Positions 6,368 through 14,330 of a DNA stretch of 48,606 nucleotides are shown here, piece after piece. Made by a program: the position numbers and the translations under genes. Under the pieces are notes generated by a model. It saw only the letters and a list, made by a program, of their open reading frames with translations, was not told the origin of the DNA and did not search any database. This stretch comes from a virus: the IMG/VR virus record IMGVR_UViG_3300025669_000052, positions 1-48,606 of that record; one strand, given 5' to 3'. How positions within the stretch are numbered: the stretch's first letter is position 1; every line of letters starts with the position of its first letter.

Positions 6368-8365
6368 ATGAAAGACGTTTATAAATCTGAAATAGAAGGA
6401 ATGAGAGAATTTTATGAGGAGTTAGAAGGTTTTAACATAACTCCAAATTATGATTGTAACACAGATGGTCGTGTTGAAGGAACGCTTGTTGAAATTAAAC
6501 TTAATAATAGCGGGGGTATTCCACATAAACAATTAAAGCGGTATATTGATTCATATAATGCAAAAGCATTGCCAATACCACGATACTCTTTATACGTAGC
6601 GATTAACCCACGGGAATTTACATTTATTGATAATATGGATTGGAAAACTATCAATACAGGTACGTGGGAAAGTCCAAAAGAGCTTCTTAATTATCTTAAC
6701 AGGGATGTATATCTATTAGGTAAAATACACGAATATTCTATTGTCGCATATAATGATCTATTTTATAGTAAACATGTATCAAATGATAAAGAAGATTTTA
6801 TCAAGGAAATACAAAATCCAAAAGAACTTAACATTGAGCCTTATTTGTGGAATGATACTGGAGATATGGAACGTAGTATTTTAGATTGTATCGGTGGAAA
6901 CGAGTTGAGGAAAAGATTAGGAGCCTTTTTTACACCAAAACAGTATGTCAAAATAGCAACAGAGTATCTTCGTAAGGCTATTAAAGAGGTTCCAAAGGGC
7001 TACGACTACATAATTCTTGACAGGTGTGCTGGAACAGGGAATCTTGAAGAGTCTTTAACACCAGAAGAACTAAAACACTGTGTCCTGAATACATATGTTT
7101 ATGCAGAATGGACAACACTCAAAGGATTATACGAGGGAAGAGTACGTAAGATAATTCCACATACTCATGATAACAAAGATCCCGACGGTCTTTTGACCGA
7201 CGGGGATGCACTAACAGAAGATTTTGACAGGATAATTACAAAAATTATTGATGGGTATAGGAAAGCAGCAAACGGAAAGCTGGTTGTTATTGGGTTAGAG
7301 AACCCCCCATATTTTGCACCTCAATCAGAAGCAACTCGTAGTGGAAAAACAACAAAGAAAACAGTTAAATATGTGAGTAAACTAATGCATAAAAGTAATA
7401 GTATATCTGGCGCAATGATAAATGATTTAGCTTCACAATTTATTTGGTCAATGATAAACAAATATAAACCAACTAATTATATAGTTTTTTCACCAATAAA
7501 AACATGGAAAAACCATGAGAAGTTCATAGTAACAAAAATTGATAATATTTATTTATGCAACAGAAAACATTTCCACGCAACAGAAGCAGCAATAGGACTA
7601 TTTAATATTACAAATTATACAATTAAACAAGACGAACTACGTGCAAAATCAGATTTAGGTAATAAAATTATTAAAAGAAATCATTATCAAACAAAACCAC
7701 ATAAACTATTAGATCCAAAATCTGTTCCAAATAATTATGCAGAAATAATTCATACGTCTGGAACTCCTGATTATAAACACGCTTGTCTTGTTAATACAAA
7801 ACAAAATAAGTGTGGGCGACATATAAAAATGGATAATAAAAATGTTTTTCAAGCGTTACCCCTTTGGGTAGCGAACTGTTATAAAGCAAAAGACTACACT
7901 GAAAAGGAAGTCATTATGAAAAGTGGAGATGGAGGAACAAAGTATACGCAAGACCAAACGTTTCTTGATGATTGTTTTCTTTGGTCTTGTTTAGCTTTCC
8001 AGAATAAATGTTATTCAGATGTAACAACAATGAACGAGTTGTGTTTACTACAAAATACAAAAGCAGATAAGATACTAAACGTTAATGAAAAACATGATAC
8101 CCTTTTGAAAAAATGGAATAAAATCATTTGTATTGTGAAAACAAAAGAGGAATGGAATTCAGAATTTACTTATGGATTAGCTCAAATTTGTCGTGATATT
8201 AATGTTAAAACAGAAACAGGAGATTATGATAAACGAAAGCGACCCATTATGCAACATAAGTATAATGATTTGAATGCTGCTATTAAGGAGTTAAAATTAT
8301 TATTGCAGGAATTTTATGTTGAACATCTTGAAAAACCATTGTTTGCATATGAACTATTAAAATAA
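6368..8365 (+). CDS. Nuclease-adenine methyltransferase fusion (type IIG-like restriction-modification)
   Basis: 665 residues. N-terminal part: a PD-(D/E)XK-like site with Asp33, Glu42 and Lys44 (DGRVEGTLVEIKLN). Middle: an N6-adenine methyltransferase with FFTPKQYV (motif X-like, 187-194), LDRCAGTGNLE (motif I, SAM binding, 217-227) and ENPPYF (motif IV, 311-316). The last 200 residues lack obvious motifs and would be the target-recognition region. This order is that of Eco57I/type IIG enzymes, which cut and methylate with one chain. On a phage it could protect its own DNA and cut host or rival DNA, or the nuclease may be inactive. RBS AGGAGG before ATG 6368. Confidence 0.8.
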   Translation: MKDVYKSEIEGMREFYEELEGFNITPNYDCNTDGRVEGTLVEIKLNNSGGIPHKQLKRYIDSYNAKALPIPRYSLYVAINPREFTFIDNMDWKTINTGTWESPKELLNYLNRDVYLLGKIHEYSIVAYNDLFYSKHVSNDKEDFIKEIQNPKELNIEPYLWNDTGDMERSILDCIGGNELRKRLGAFFTPKQYVKIATEYLRKAIKEVPKGYDYIILDRCAGTGNLEESLTPEELKHCVLNTYVYAEWTTLKGLYEGRVRKIIPHTHDNKDPDGLLTDGDALTEDFDRIITKIIDGYRKAANGKLVVIGLENPPYFAPQSEATRSGKTTKKTVKYVSKLMHKSNSISGAMINDLASQFIWSMINKYKPTNYIVFSPIKTWKNHEKFIVTKIDNIYLCNRKHFHATEAAIGLFNITNYTIKQDELRAKSDLGNKIIKRNHYQTKPHKLLDPKSVPNNYAEIIHTSGTPDYKHACLVNTKQNKCGRHIKMDNKNVFQALPLWVANCYKAKDYTEKEVIMKSGDGGTKYTQDQTFLDDCFLWSCLAFQNKCYSDVTTMNELCLLQNTKADKILNVNEKHDTLLKKWNKIICIVKTKEEWNSEFTYGLAQICRDINVKTETGDYDKRKRPIMQHKYNDLNAAIKELKLLLQEFYVEHLEKPLFAYELLK

Positions 8366-8376
8366 AAGGAGAACAA

Positions 8377-9594
8377 ATGACAGAGTTAAAAATACTACGT
8401 GCTTTCTGTAAGAATAAAAAGACTTTCGGAGAGTATAACATATATTTTAAAAATCTATTTGATAATATGGAACGTGAGTTGAAGATTATATTCTCTTTGA
8501 TAGAGGAGTATTATAATAAATATGATACTCAAACTAAAATAACCAGAGAGGAATTACTAACGTTCTATTCCTTTGTGTATCCGGTGAGCAAGAGTAAAAT
8601 AGTGTTTACTGAATTGATTGCTGTTATCTTTGATACAGAGGTACAAAATGATTTGATTGTAGATTTATTGAAACAGCTAAAGGAGAGGTATTTTGCAACA
8701 CGCATTGTAAACAAGCTGTTGCCTGTAGTAGAGGGGGCTAAGTTTGGAGTATTTCCTACTCTAGATTTAGATGTTAAAGAGTTTCTGTCTGCTCAAAATA
8801 TGAATACGGATGAGTCCATACAGCCGTTTACTATGTCAGTTAAAGATTTAATCACTACTGTAATTGAGAGGGATGGATTATTGTGGCACTCAAATGAACT
8901 TGTAAATATTATAGGGAGTATTCCTAGAAAGAGTTCAGGATTAGTGTTTGGGTATGTAAATTCTGGTAAGTCTTCATTTTGTATATCGGCCTGTACTAAT
9001 TTTGCTAAACAACTAACAGACGAATGTATTGTTTATGCAGGAAATGAGGAATCTGCCGCTAATACCTCATTAAGAATGGTTGAATCAATGACAGGAATGA
9101 CAGAAGAACAAATAGAAAACGATCCTGACAAAGCAGAACAGTTGTGTAAAGAAGGAGGAATGGAGAAAATTAAATTATTTGATTCTGTTGTTACCATAGG
9201 ACAGGTAAAACAACTGTTAGATAAATACAGACCAAGAGTTATGGTAGTAGATCAAGCAACTAAAGTACGTACTAATTCAAAAGAAAAGAATATTATTGCT
9301 ATGCAACAGCTTTTTAATGAGTATCGAGAATTAGGAAAAATGTATGACACATCTCTTATTGGTGTCACTCAAGGAGATGCAACGACAGCCAATAAAAAGT
9401 ATCTCGAATTGTCTGATATATACAGTTCTAAAGTAGCTATACAGGGAGAGTTAGATTATGCAATAGGTATAGGAACAACAGATTTAATATCTAAAAAGGC
9501 GTTTAGATATATTAATGTTCCTAAAAATAAAGGGCCAATGGGCAGGTTTATTTCTATCTTTAATGAGCAAACCTGCTCGTGGAAGGACGTCTGA
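8377..9594 (+). CDS. dnaB: DnaB-like replicative helicase
   Basis: 405 residues with a RecA-type core: Walker A GYVNSGKSS at 192-200, AGNEESAANTSLRM (the strand after Walker A, with the catalytic-type Glu), Walker B RVMVVDQATK, and the later VTQGDA sensor-like strand. The N-terminal 150 residues are helical, like the DnaB N-terminal region. It should unwind the fork and work with the primase at 5433 and the polymerase pair at 10713/11924. The last base of its TGA is the A of the next gene's ATG (TGATG). It is shorter than bacterial DnaB (about 470 residues), as usual for phage forms. Confidence 0.85.
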   Translation: MTELKILRAFCKNKKTFGEYNIYFKNLFDNMERELKIIFSLIEEYYNKYDTQTKITREELLTFYSFVYPVSKSKIVFTELIAVIFDTEVQNDLIVDLLKQLKERYFATRIVNKLLPVVEGAKFGVFPTLDLDVKEFLSAQNMNTDESIQPFTMSVKDLITTVIERDGLLWHSNELVNIIGSIPRKSSGLVFGYVNSGKSSFCISACTNFAKQLTDECIVYAGNEESAANTSLRMVESMTGMTEEQIENDPDKAEQLCKEGGMEKIKLFDSVVTIGQVKQLLDKYRPRVMVVDQATKVRTNSKEKNIIAMQQLFNEYRELGKMYDTSLIGVTQGDATTANKKYLELSDIYSSKVAIQGELDYAIGIGTTDLISKKAFRYINVPKNKGPMGRFISIFNEQTCSWKDV

Positions 9595-10067
9595 TGAAGA
9601 TAAAACCTAATGACATATTTGGAAGATTAACAGTCGTTAAAGACAGTGGTAAACGACAAGGCGGAAGTATTTTGTGGGTGTGTAAATGTATTTGTGAAAA
9701 TTATATTTGTGTTTCAGCAGGTAATTTAAAACGAAAATTTAAACCCACAAAAAGTTGTGGTTGTTTACGGGCAGATCAAAATAAAAAAAGATCGACCCAT
9801 TCTATGACAGGAACAAAAACATATACAACATGGAAAAGTTTGAGAAACAGGTGTTATAGTATTAATATGAAACAATATAAAGACTATGGAGGAAGAGGTA
9901 TAGCAGTTTGCCATAGGTGGAGAAATTCCTTTGAGAATTTCTATAAGGATATGGGGGATAAACCCGAAGGGTTGTCCATAGATAGAATAGACAATAACGG
10001 ATGCTATGGTAAGTGGAACTGTAGATGGGCTACCCATATAGAGCAAATGAATAACAGGAGAAGATAA
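9594..10067 (+). CDS. HNH-type endonuclease with N-terminal zinc ribbon
   Basis: 157 residues from ATG 9594, chosen over the upstream GTG 9579 because GGAAGGA at 9581-9587 is well spaced for 9594. The N-terminus has IFGRLTVV followed by WVCKCIC and SCGC, a small zinc ribbon. The C-terminal half shows the phage HNH pattern: TTWKSLRNRCY, YKDYGGRGIAVCHRW, LSIDRIDNNGCY and NCRWAT..QMNNRR. These proteins nick or cut DNA and often act as free-standing homing nucleases. It lies between helicase and polymerase genes, the kind of place homing nucleases invade. A truncated relative follows the polymerase at 12653. Confidence 0.82.
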   Translation: MKIKPNDIFGRLTVVKDSGKRQGGSILWVCKCICENYICVSAGNLKRKFKPTKSCGCLRADQNKKRSTHSMTGTKTYTTWKSLRNRCYSINMKQYKDYGGRGIAVCHRWRNSFENFYKDMGDKPEGLSIDRIDNNGCYGKWNCRWATHIEQMNNRRR

Positions 10068-10252
10068 TGAAGAAACAACAACTATGGATTTGTAATAGAA
10101 TAAAACATTCAAAGGGTTGTACTAAGTGTGAACATAAGTATCCACATTTTCGGGATCATGTAGTAGATAATTGTGATGGGACTTGTGGTGGGGACAGGAA
10201 TAAATGTAAACCGTATAAGAAGGGAGATGAGAAGTTATGGACGAAAAACTAG
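10067..10252 (+). CDS. Small Cys/His-rich protein, paralogue 1
   Basis: 61 residues with eight Cys and several His in the pattern W-I-C...C-x2-C-x-H...PHF..H...C...C...C. It looks like a compact metal-binding domain. The stop-start overlap TAATG couples it to the HNH gene, and its 3' end overlaps the next paralogue by 16 bases. Two similar proteins follow directly, so the three arose by tandem duplication. Function unknown; zinc-dependent binding of nucleic acid or protein is a guess from composition. Confidence 0.65.
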   Translation: MKKQQLWICNRIKHSKGCTKCEHKYPHFRDHVVDNCDGTCGGDRNKCKPYKKGDEKLWTKN

Positions 10253-10458
10253 TTATATGTGAAGCATACGGCTATTGTAATTTTAAGATGGGATGTCATC
10301 ACAGATACGCACACTCCCATAAATGTATAAACACTTGTAAAGGAGATAATAATTGGTGTCTTCGTATGCAACAAGAAGAGAATATAATGGTTAATTGTAA
10401 ACCAGTAGAGGAGGTAATAGATGAAAGAGAAAGAAAAAGATTATCTTGTAATTTGTGA
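10237..10458 (+). CDS. Small Cys/His-rich protein, paralogue 2
   Basis: 73 residues. It shares the layout of its neighbours: LVICEAYGYC near the start, then CHHRYAHSHKC and CKGDNNWC. About eight Cys in the first 50 residues suggest one or two bound metal ions. ATG 10237 follows AAGGGAGATGAG and overlaps the end of paralogue 1, and its own end overlaps paralogue 3 by 38 bases. No family recognised. Confidence 0.65.
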   Translation: MDEKLVICEAYGYCNFKMGCHHRYAHSHKCINTCKGDNNWCLRMQQEENIMVNCKPVEEVIDERERKRLSCNL

Positions 10459-10735
10459 AGCAGCAAAATTTTGTGATAAAAAATTTGGAACAAGCATATG
10501 TGATTTTGAAAAATGTCGTTATATATTACCACACAAGAGATCACATGCTCCTTGTACCCATTGTTCACATATAGTATCAAATTATAAATTAAAAAAGGGT
10601 ACAAGAACTATTGTTATTTTTGGAAAAGGGAACATGGAGATTGGTAAATATATACCCGGAGAAACAAAACTAGCTGAATCTTTAAAAGAATTAAATTTAA
10701 GGAGACATATAGATGACAAATATAATAGGGCTTGA
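10421..10735 (+). CDS. Small Cys/His-rich protein, paralogue 3, with C-terminal extension
   Basis: 104 residues. The first 55 repeat the neighbours' pattern (LVICEAAKFC, C-x5-C, LPHKRSHAPCTHC). A further 45 residues (RTIVIFGKGNMEIGKYI) are not present in paralogues 1 and 2. ATG 10421 has AGAGGAGGT upstream. Its end overlaps the DNA polymerase exonuclease gene by 23 bases, so it is translated as part of the replication operon. Function unknown. Confidence 0.65.
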   Translation: MKEKEKDYLVICEAAKFCDKKFGTSICDFEKCRYILPHKRSHAPCTHCSHIVSNYKLKKGTRTIVIFGKGNMEIGKYIPGETKLAESLKELNLRRHIDDKYNRA

Positions 10736-11924
10736 TTGTGAGAGTGCGTATAATTTTGAAGGCAAAGGGATTATAAATCCTTGGATGGACGGATTCTATC
10801 TAACTTGTGTTGGTTTAGTTTCTACAAATCTTTTAGGTGTGTATCCATACGAAAAAGAAGTCATATGGTTTGATCATAGTACCCATCTACCTACACCAAG
10901 AGCAGTAGAAAAATTACAAGAGGTAGTTAATTGGGCTGATATAATTTGTGGTCATAATATTAAATTTGATGTTAATGTTTTACGCTCATGGTGTGGGATT
11001 AAATTTAACAATACACCATTATTTTGTACTATGATTGGAGATTATATAATTACAGGACAGAATACGAGAAACTTGAACTATTCATTAAATGAGGTGGCTG
11101 AAAGGTATGGGCTCCCTCCTAAATTAGATAAGGTTAAATCTCATTGGGATGATGGCACAGATACATGTGATATACCAGAGGAGATATTAGAAGAGTATGT
11201 TTTAGATGATGCAGAAAAACCAGTACTCTTGTATCATATGCAGATGAAAAAGATAGAGCAGTCTGGACTACAAAAGGTAATTGAGTTACAGAATGAGTTC
11301 TCATATTCACTATCTGATATGGAAATAGGAGGGTTTAGATGGGATGTGGAACGTTCTGATAGGCTAATAAAAGAAGTTGGTGATGAGTTGAATGATATTG
11401 AAACAGAGATGTTAGAGATTATAGATATGCCTAATGTAAATTTAGCTTCGTCTGATCACCTGTCCGCTATTTTATATGGCGGAATATTAAAAAGTAAATG
11501 TAGAAAAAGAGTATTGAAAACATATAAAACACGACCTGATAAATGGGTCGAACGATGGGTTGAAGAATCAATAGAGATAGATGGACTCCGCTTTGAACCA
11601 GATAAAAAATGGGCTACAAAAAAGGAGGGGGTGTATCAAACAGGCAAGGATATTTTAAAGAAACTAAAATGCAAGACACCGCAACAGCGTAGGTTTAAAA
11701 AACTATTGTTAGTACACAGTGTTGTACAAAAATCTTTAACCACATTAAAGGGGAAAGATGGAGGACTCTCCACTAAGGTTAGAGCAGATGGTAACATACA
11801 CCCATCATTTTTACAAACTATAACGGTAACAGGTAGACTCAGTAGCCGTGATCCTAACGGCACAAATTTACCTCGTGGGAATACTAGCCCGATAAAAAAT
11901 TGTATCATAAGTGAGGAGGAATAG
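10713..11924 (+). CDS. polA: DNA polymerase A, N-terminal part (3'-5' exonuclease and thumb/palm start)
   Basis: 403 residues. The exonuclease domain shows Exo I (GLDCES), Exo II (CGHNIKFDVNVL) and Exo III (YVLDDAEKPVL). The polymerase region follows, up to TVTGRLSSRDPNGTNLPRG and IKNCIISEEE, the segment that in ordinary family A polymerases runs straight into motif A. The chain stops there at TAG 11922-11924. The catalytic motifs A, B and C are in the next gene. The two products should assemble into one proofreading polymerase for genome replication. The reading frame of the second half differs, so read-through alone would not join them. Confidence 0.88.
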   Translation: MTNIIGLDCESAYNFEGKGIINPWMDGFYLTCVGLVSTNLLGVYPYEKEVIWFDHSTHLPTPRAVEKLQEVVNWADIICGHNIKFDVNVLRSWCGIKFNNTPLFCTMIGDYIITGQNTRNLNYSLNEVAERYGLPPKLDKVKSHWDDGTDTCDIPEEILEEYVLDDAEKPVLLYHMQMKKIEQSGLQKVIELQNEFSYSLSDMEIGGFRWDVERSDRLIKEVGDELNDIETEMLEIIDMPNVNLASSDHLSAILYGGILKSKCRKRVLKTYKTRPDKWVERWVEESIEIDGLRFEPDKKWATKKEGVYQTGKDILKKLKCKTPQQRRFKKLLLVHSVVQKSLTTLKGKDGGLSTKVRADGNIHPSFLQTITVTGRLSSRDPNGTNLPRGNTSPIKNCIISEEE

Positions 11925-12649
11925 TGGGAATATTACAGCTTGATTTGTCACAAATCGAATGGAGAGCTGCTGCTTGGTTGAGTCAGGATGCTGTTATGAT
12001 GCACGAGATTAATAGTGGTGTAGATCAGCATAATGCAGCTTGTACAGACTTAATGGAGTTAGAACTAACAAAGGAGAATAGGTTCTTTGCTAAGGTACTG
12101 AATTTTCGGATGATTTATGGCGGTACAGCATATGGATTTTATATGGATGTTAATATGCCTAACTTCTCCCAAAAGAAATGGAGAACTATTGTCAATGGGT
12201 TTTATGAAAAGTATTGGGAGTTAGCAGAGTGGCAGGAACGGAACATTGCCTTTGTGTTTGAGCATGGGTATTTACAGATACCAACTAAAAGATTGTTTAT
12301 ATTTAACAAAGACAAAGAAGATAAAGGGGTGATGGTGTACAATGAAACCAAGATAAAGAACTACCCTGTACAAGGGTTGGCAGGAGGTGATATTTTACCA
12401 CTATTAGTAGTGATTTTAAGAAGAGGGCTTCGTAAATATAAAATGAAATCCAGATATATACTAACTGTGCATGACAGTATTGTATTTGATTACAAAGAAA
12501 ATGAATTGAAGTTATTAATCAATCTTTGTAATGCAGTTATGGGTAATTTAGTACAGAGTATAGAGAATTACTTTAACATATCATGGAATGTAAAATTGGC
12601 AGGTAGCATAGAAATCGGCAATTCGTATGGAAATTTAGAGGAGGTGTGA
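11924..12649 (+). CDS. polA: DNA polymerase A, C-terminal part (motifs A, B and C)
   Basis: 241 residues from GTG 11924, which overlaps the preceding TAG by one base (TAGTG) and has AGGAGGA at 11914-11920. Motif A is LDLSQIEWR right at the start, motif B is RFFAKVLNFRMIYGG, and motif C is TVHDSIVFD. All catalytic Asp residues are present, so it appears active in complex with the upstream half. Because motif A begins four residues after the start, there is no later start that keeps it. A -1 shift near the overlap could also make a fused chain, but no slippery heptamer is evident. Confidence 0.85.
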   Translation: MGILQLDLSQIEWRAAAWLSQDAVMMHEINSGVDQHNAACTDLMELELTKENRFFAKVLNFRMIYGGTAYGFYMDVNMPNFSQKKWRTIVNGFYEKYWELAEWQERNIAFVFEHGYLQIPTKRLFIFNKDKEDKGVMVYNETKIKNYPVQGLAGGDILPLLVVILRRGLRKYKMKSRYILTVHDSIVFDYKENELKLLINLCNAVMGNLVQSIENYFNISWNVKLAGSIEIGNSYGNLEEV

Positions 12650-12652
12650 TAA

Positions 12653-12727
12653 TTGGGGAACGCCAGTAAAAACTTAATAGGAAAAAAATTTGGAAGATTA
12701 TCAAAAAAATATTCGAACAAAACCTAA
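12653..12727 (+). pseudogene. Truncated HNH-family N-terminus after the polymerase
   Basis: A 24-codon frame from TTG 12653 with a strong AGAGGAGGTG upstream reads NLIGKKFGRLSKKYSNKT and stops at 12727. IGKKFGRL is the typical start of the phage HNH/zinc-ribbon family, also seen as IFGRLTVV in the intact gene at 9594. The rest of the family domain is absent, and the next gene is unrelated. It is best read as the stump of a homing endonuclease gene, or possibly a short leader peptide. Confidence 0.45.
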
Positions 12728-12761
12728 AACGGGTATATATATAAGTAGGGAAGGAGAACTT

Positions 12762-13337
12762 ATGGACGTAAAAGAATTTTGTAAAACTCATGAGAAATTT
12801 GTAACAGCTCAAGTGAAAAGGATAACGAAAACTAAACGTATTCTTTCTGATGATCTGCACCAAGAGGGGATGTTGAGTTTAGTTGAGTTGTTTGAATCAG
12901 GAAGAATAGTAGAAGCAGAAGAAAGAAACTGGAATGGATATGTTAATGTAGTAATTAAAAGAGCGTTGTTGAAATACATTGCTCATATGAGTGGAACAGT
13001 TACCGTGAGTCACAATAAGTTTTTTCAAAAGAACTTTATAGTTCCACGGTATGAAGGAGCTGATACTCAATTAGATAACAAACTACCAAACACCGAGAAA
13101 AGAATGGTTAAAGCAGAAGATCAGATGTTAGCATATGCTGCAATCGTTCCGGTGTTAATGGATCTTAAACCTAATGAAATGTTTGTATGGGATAATATTA
13201 TAACGGCAGAAAAACCTTGGACTACTGGACAGGCAGCACATGCTTTGGGTTATAAGAGTAAGAGTAGTATTACATATATAAAAAACAAAATTATAAAAAG
13301 AATAAGGGAGGGAATAGAAAATGTCAAGCCGTGTTGA
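12762..13337 (+). CDS. Sigma-70-like transcription factor
   Basis: 191 residues from ATG 12762, preferred over the upstream TTG 12690 because AAGGAG at 12751-12756 is correctly spaced. The region LSDDLHQEGMLSLVELFESG followed by WNGYVNVVIKRALLKYI resembles sigma region 2 (core binding and -10 recognition). The C-terminal TTGQAAHALGYKSKSSITYIKNKI resembles a region 4 helix-turn-helix. It would direct host RNA polymerase to phage promoters, probably those of the late virion operon, since no phage RNA polymerase is seen. The end overlaps the next gene by 17 bases. Confidence 0.7.
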   Translation: MDVKEFCKTHEKFVTAQVKRITKTKRILSDDLHQEGMLSLVELFESGRIVEAEERNWNGYVNVVIKRALLKYIAHMSGTVTVSHNKFFQKNFIVPRYEGADTQLDNKLPNTEKRMVKAEDQMLAYAAIVPVLMDLKPNEMFVWDNIITAEKPWTTGQAAHALGYKSKSSITYIKNKIIKRIREGIENVKPC

Positions 13338-13569
13338 TAATAAAGAAGAAATGCTGTATCCGAGTGAAGTGAAGAAGTTATTTAGAAATAGAGTATTATG
13401 CTTACACTGTAATGATATTATTACATCAGAACACAGGCATGATTTTAAACAATGTAAATGTGGTAAATGTTTCGTTGATGGAGGAACTGATTATCGTAGA
13501 CGAGGCGGGGATAAAGATAAAGATTGGACAGAACTCTCAACCTATAAAAGCAAGAAAGAACTTTGGTAA
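13321..13569 (+). CDS. Small zinc-ribbon protein
   Basis: 82 residues with CLHCNDII...EHRHDFKQCKCGKCFVDGGTDYRRR. The C-x2-C and C-x-C-x2-C pairs with the H-x-H-D-F segment form a conserved compact metal-binding domain seen in many phage and bacterial small proteins of unknown role. ATG 13321 follows AGGGAGGG. It lies between the sigma-like gene and an acidic small protein. Confidence 0.7.
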   Translation: MSSRVDNKEEMLYPSEVKKLFRNRVLCLHCNDIITSEHRHDFKQCKCGKCFVDGGTDYRRRGGDKDKDWTELSTYKSKKELW

Positions 13570-13583
13570 AAAAGGTGAGTAAA

Positions 13584-13802
13584 ATGTGTGATGAAGAAGA
13601 AAACGAATACGGTTGGGCAGAGTGGTGTCGTAAACATGGTTATACTAATAATAACTATAATTATGGTGTTACTCATTATTATGATTATGATGATGATTAC
13701 AATAATACAAATAGTTATCTTAATTATGATGATGAAAAAAGTAATTTTACTGATGAGGAATGGGATGATTTTTGGGGCATAACTAAAAAGGAGGATAAAT
13801 AA
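13584..13802 (+). CDS. Acidic Asp/Asn/Tyr-rich protein, 72 aa
   Basis: I start it at ATG 13584 (AAAGGTGAG upstream) instead of TTG 13563. The middle is a low-complexity stretch of Asp, Asn and Tyr (YDYDDDYNNTNSY), and the end is FTDEEWDDFWGI. It is strongly acidic, like many phage DNA mimics or host-polymerase binders, but no specific similarity is visible. The next gene starts right after its stop. Confidence 0.6.
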   Translation: MCDEEENEYGWAEWCRKHGYTNNNYNYGVTHYYDYDDDYNNTNSYLNYDDEKSNFTDEEWDDFWGITKKEDK

Positions 13803-14330
13803 ATGAATTCGGCAAAAATACTATATAATAAAGTTGGTGATGATGAAAGTTACACACCTGCATATGGGGTAAAACCAATATTAAAATACATTCCAAAATG
13901 GGCTACTATTTGGTGTCCGTTTGATAAGCCAGAAAGTGAATTTGTAAAGTTGATTACAACAAATGGAAACAGAGTTATAGCTTCGCATATTGATGATGGG
14001 AAAGACTTCTTTGAATATGAACCAACAGAAGCGTGGGATATTATTATTTCAAACCCTCCGTTTAAAAAGAAAAGACAGTTCTTTGAGCGAGCATTGTCTT
14101 TTGGTAAACCAATTTGTTTACTAATGACTTGTGCTTGGTTAAATGATAAATATAGTAAGTGGGTGTTTAAAGAAGCAAATAGAGAAATGCAATTATTAAT
14201 GTTTGATAAGCGTATTCACTTTAAACAGAATGGAAATACAAAAAAGAAAACTACATTTAGTTCAGCATATTTTTGTAGTGATTTTTTACCAAAACAAATT
14301 ATTATTGAGGAGGTGATAACAAATGAATAA
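13803..14330 (+). CDS. DNA adenine methyltransferase-like protein
   Basis: 175 residues. It has the layout of a small phage methyltransferase-like family: YTPAYGVKPILKYIP near the start, TIWCPFDKPESEFV, VIASHIDDGKDFF, and the catalytic-type SNPPFKKK (motif IV). A classical SAM-binding FxGxG loop is not evident, as is usual in this family, so activity is not certain. It could modify phage DNA, complementing the larger fusion enzyme at 6368. AGGAGGA precedes the ATG; its end overlaps the next gene by 8 bases. Confidence 0.65.
   Translation: MNSAKILYNKVGDDESYTPAYGVKPILKYIPKWATIWCPFDKPESEFVKLITTNGNRVIASHIDDGKDFFEYEPTEAWDIIISNPPFKKKRQFFERALSFGKPICLLMTCAWLNDKYSKWVFKEANREMQLLMFDKRIHFKQNGNTKKKTTFSSAYFCSDFLPKQIIIEEVITNE

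Noticed and set aside
11905-11935. Programmed -1 frameshift joining the two polymerase genes
   Set aside because: No slippery X-XXY-YYZ heptamer or following stem-loop was seen; the RBS and start codon explain the second gene.
13588-13782. Hydrophobic Met/Ile-rich 64-aa frame overlapping the acidic protein gene
   Set aside because: It is the +1 reading of GAT/AAT/TAT codons, which yields Met and Ile by composition. No own ribosome site, and the acidic frame has better start and context.
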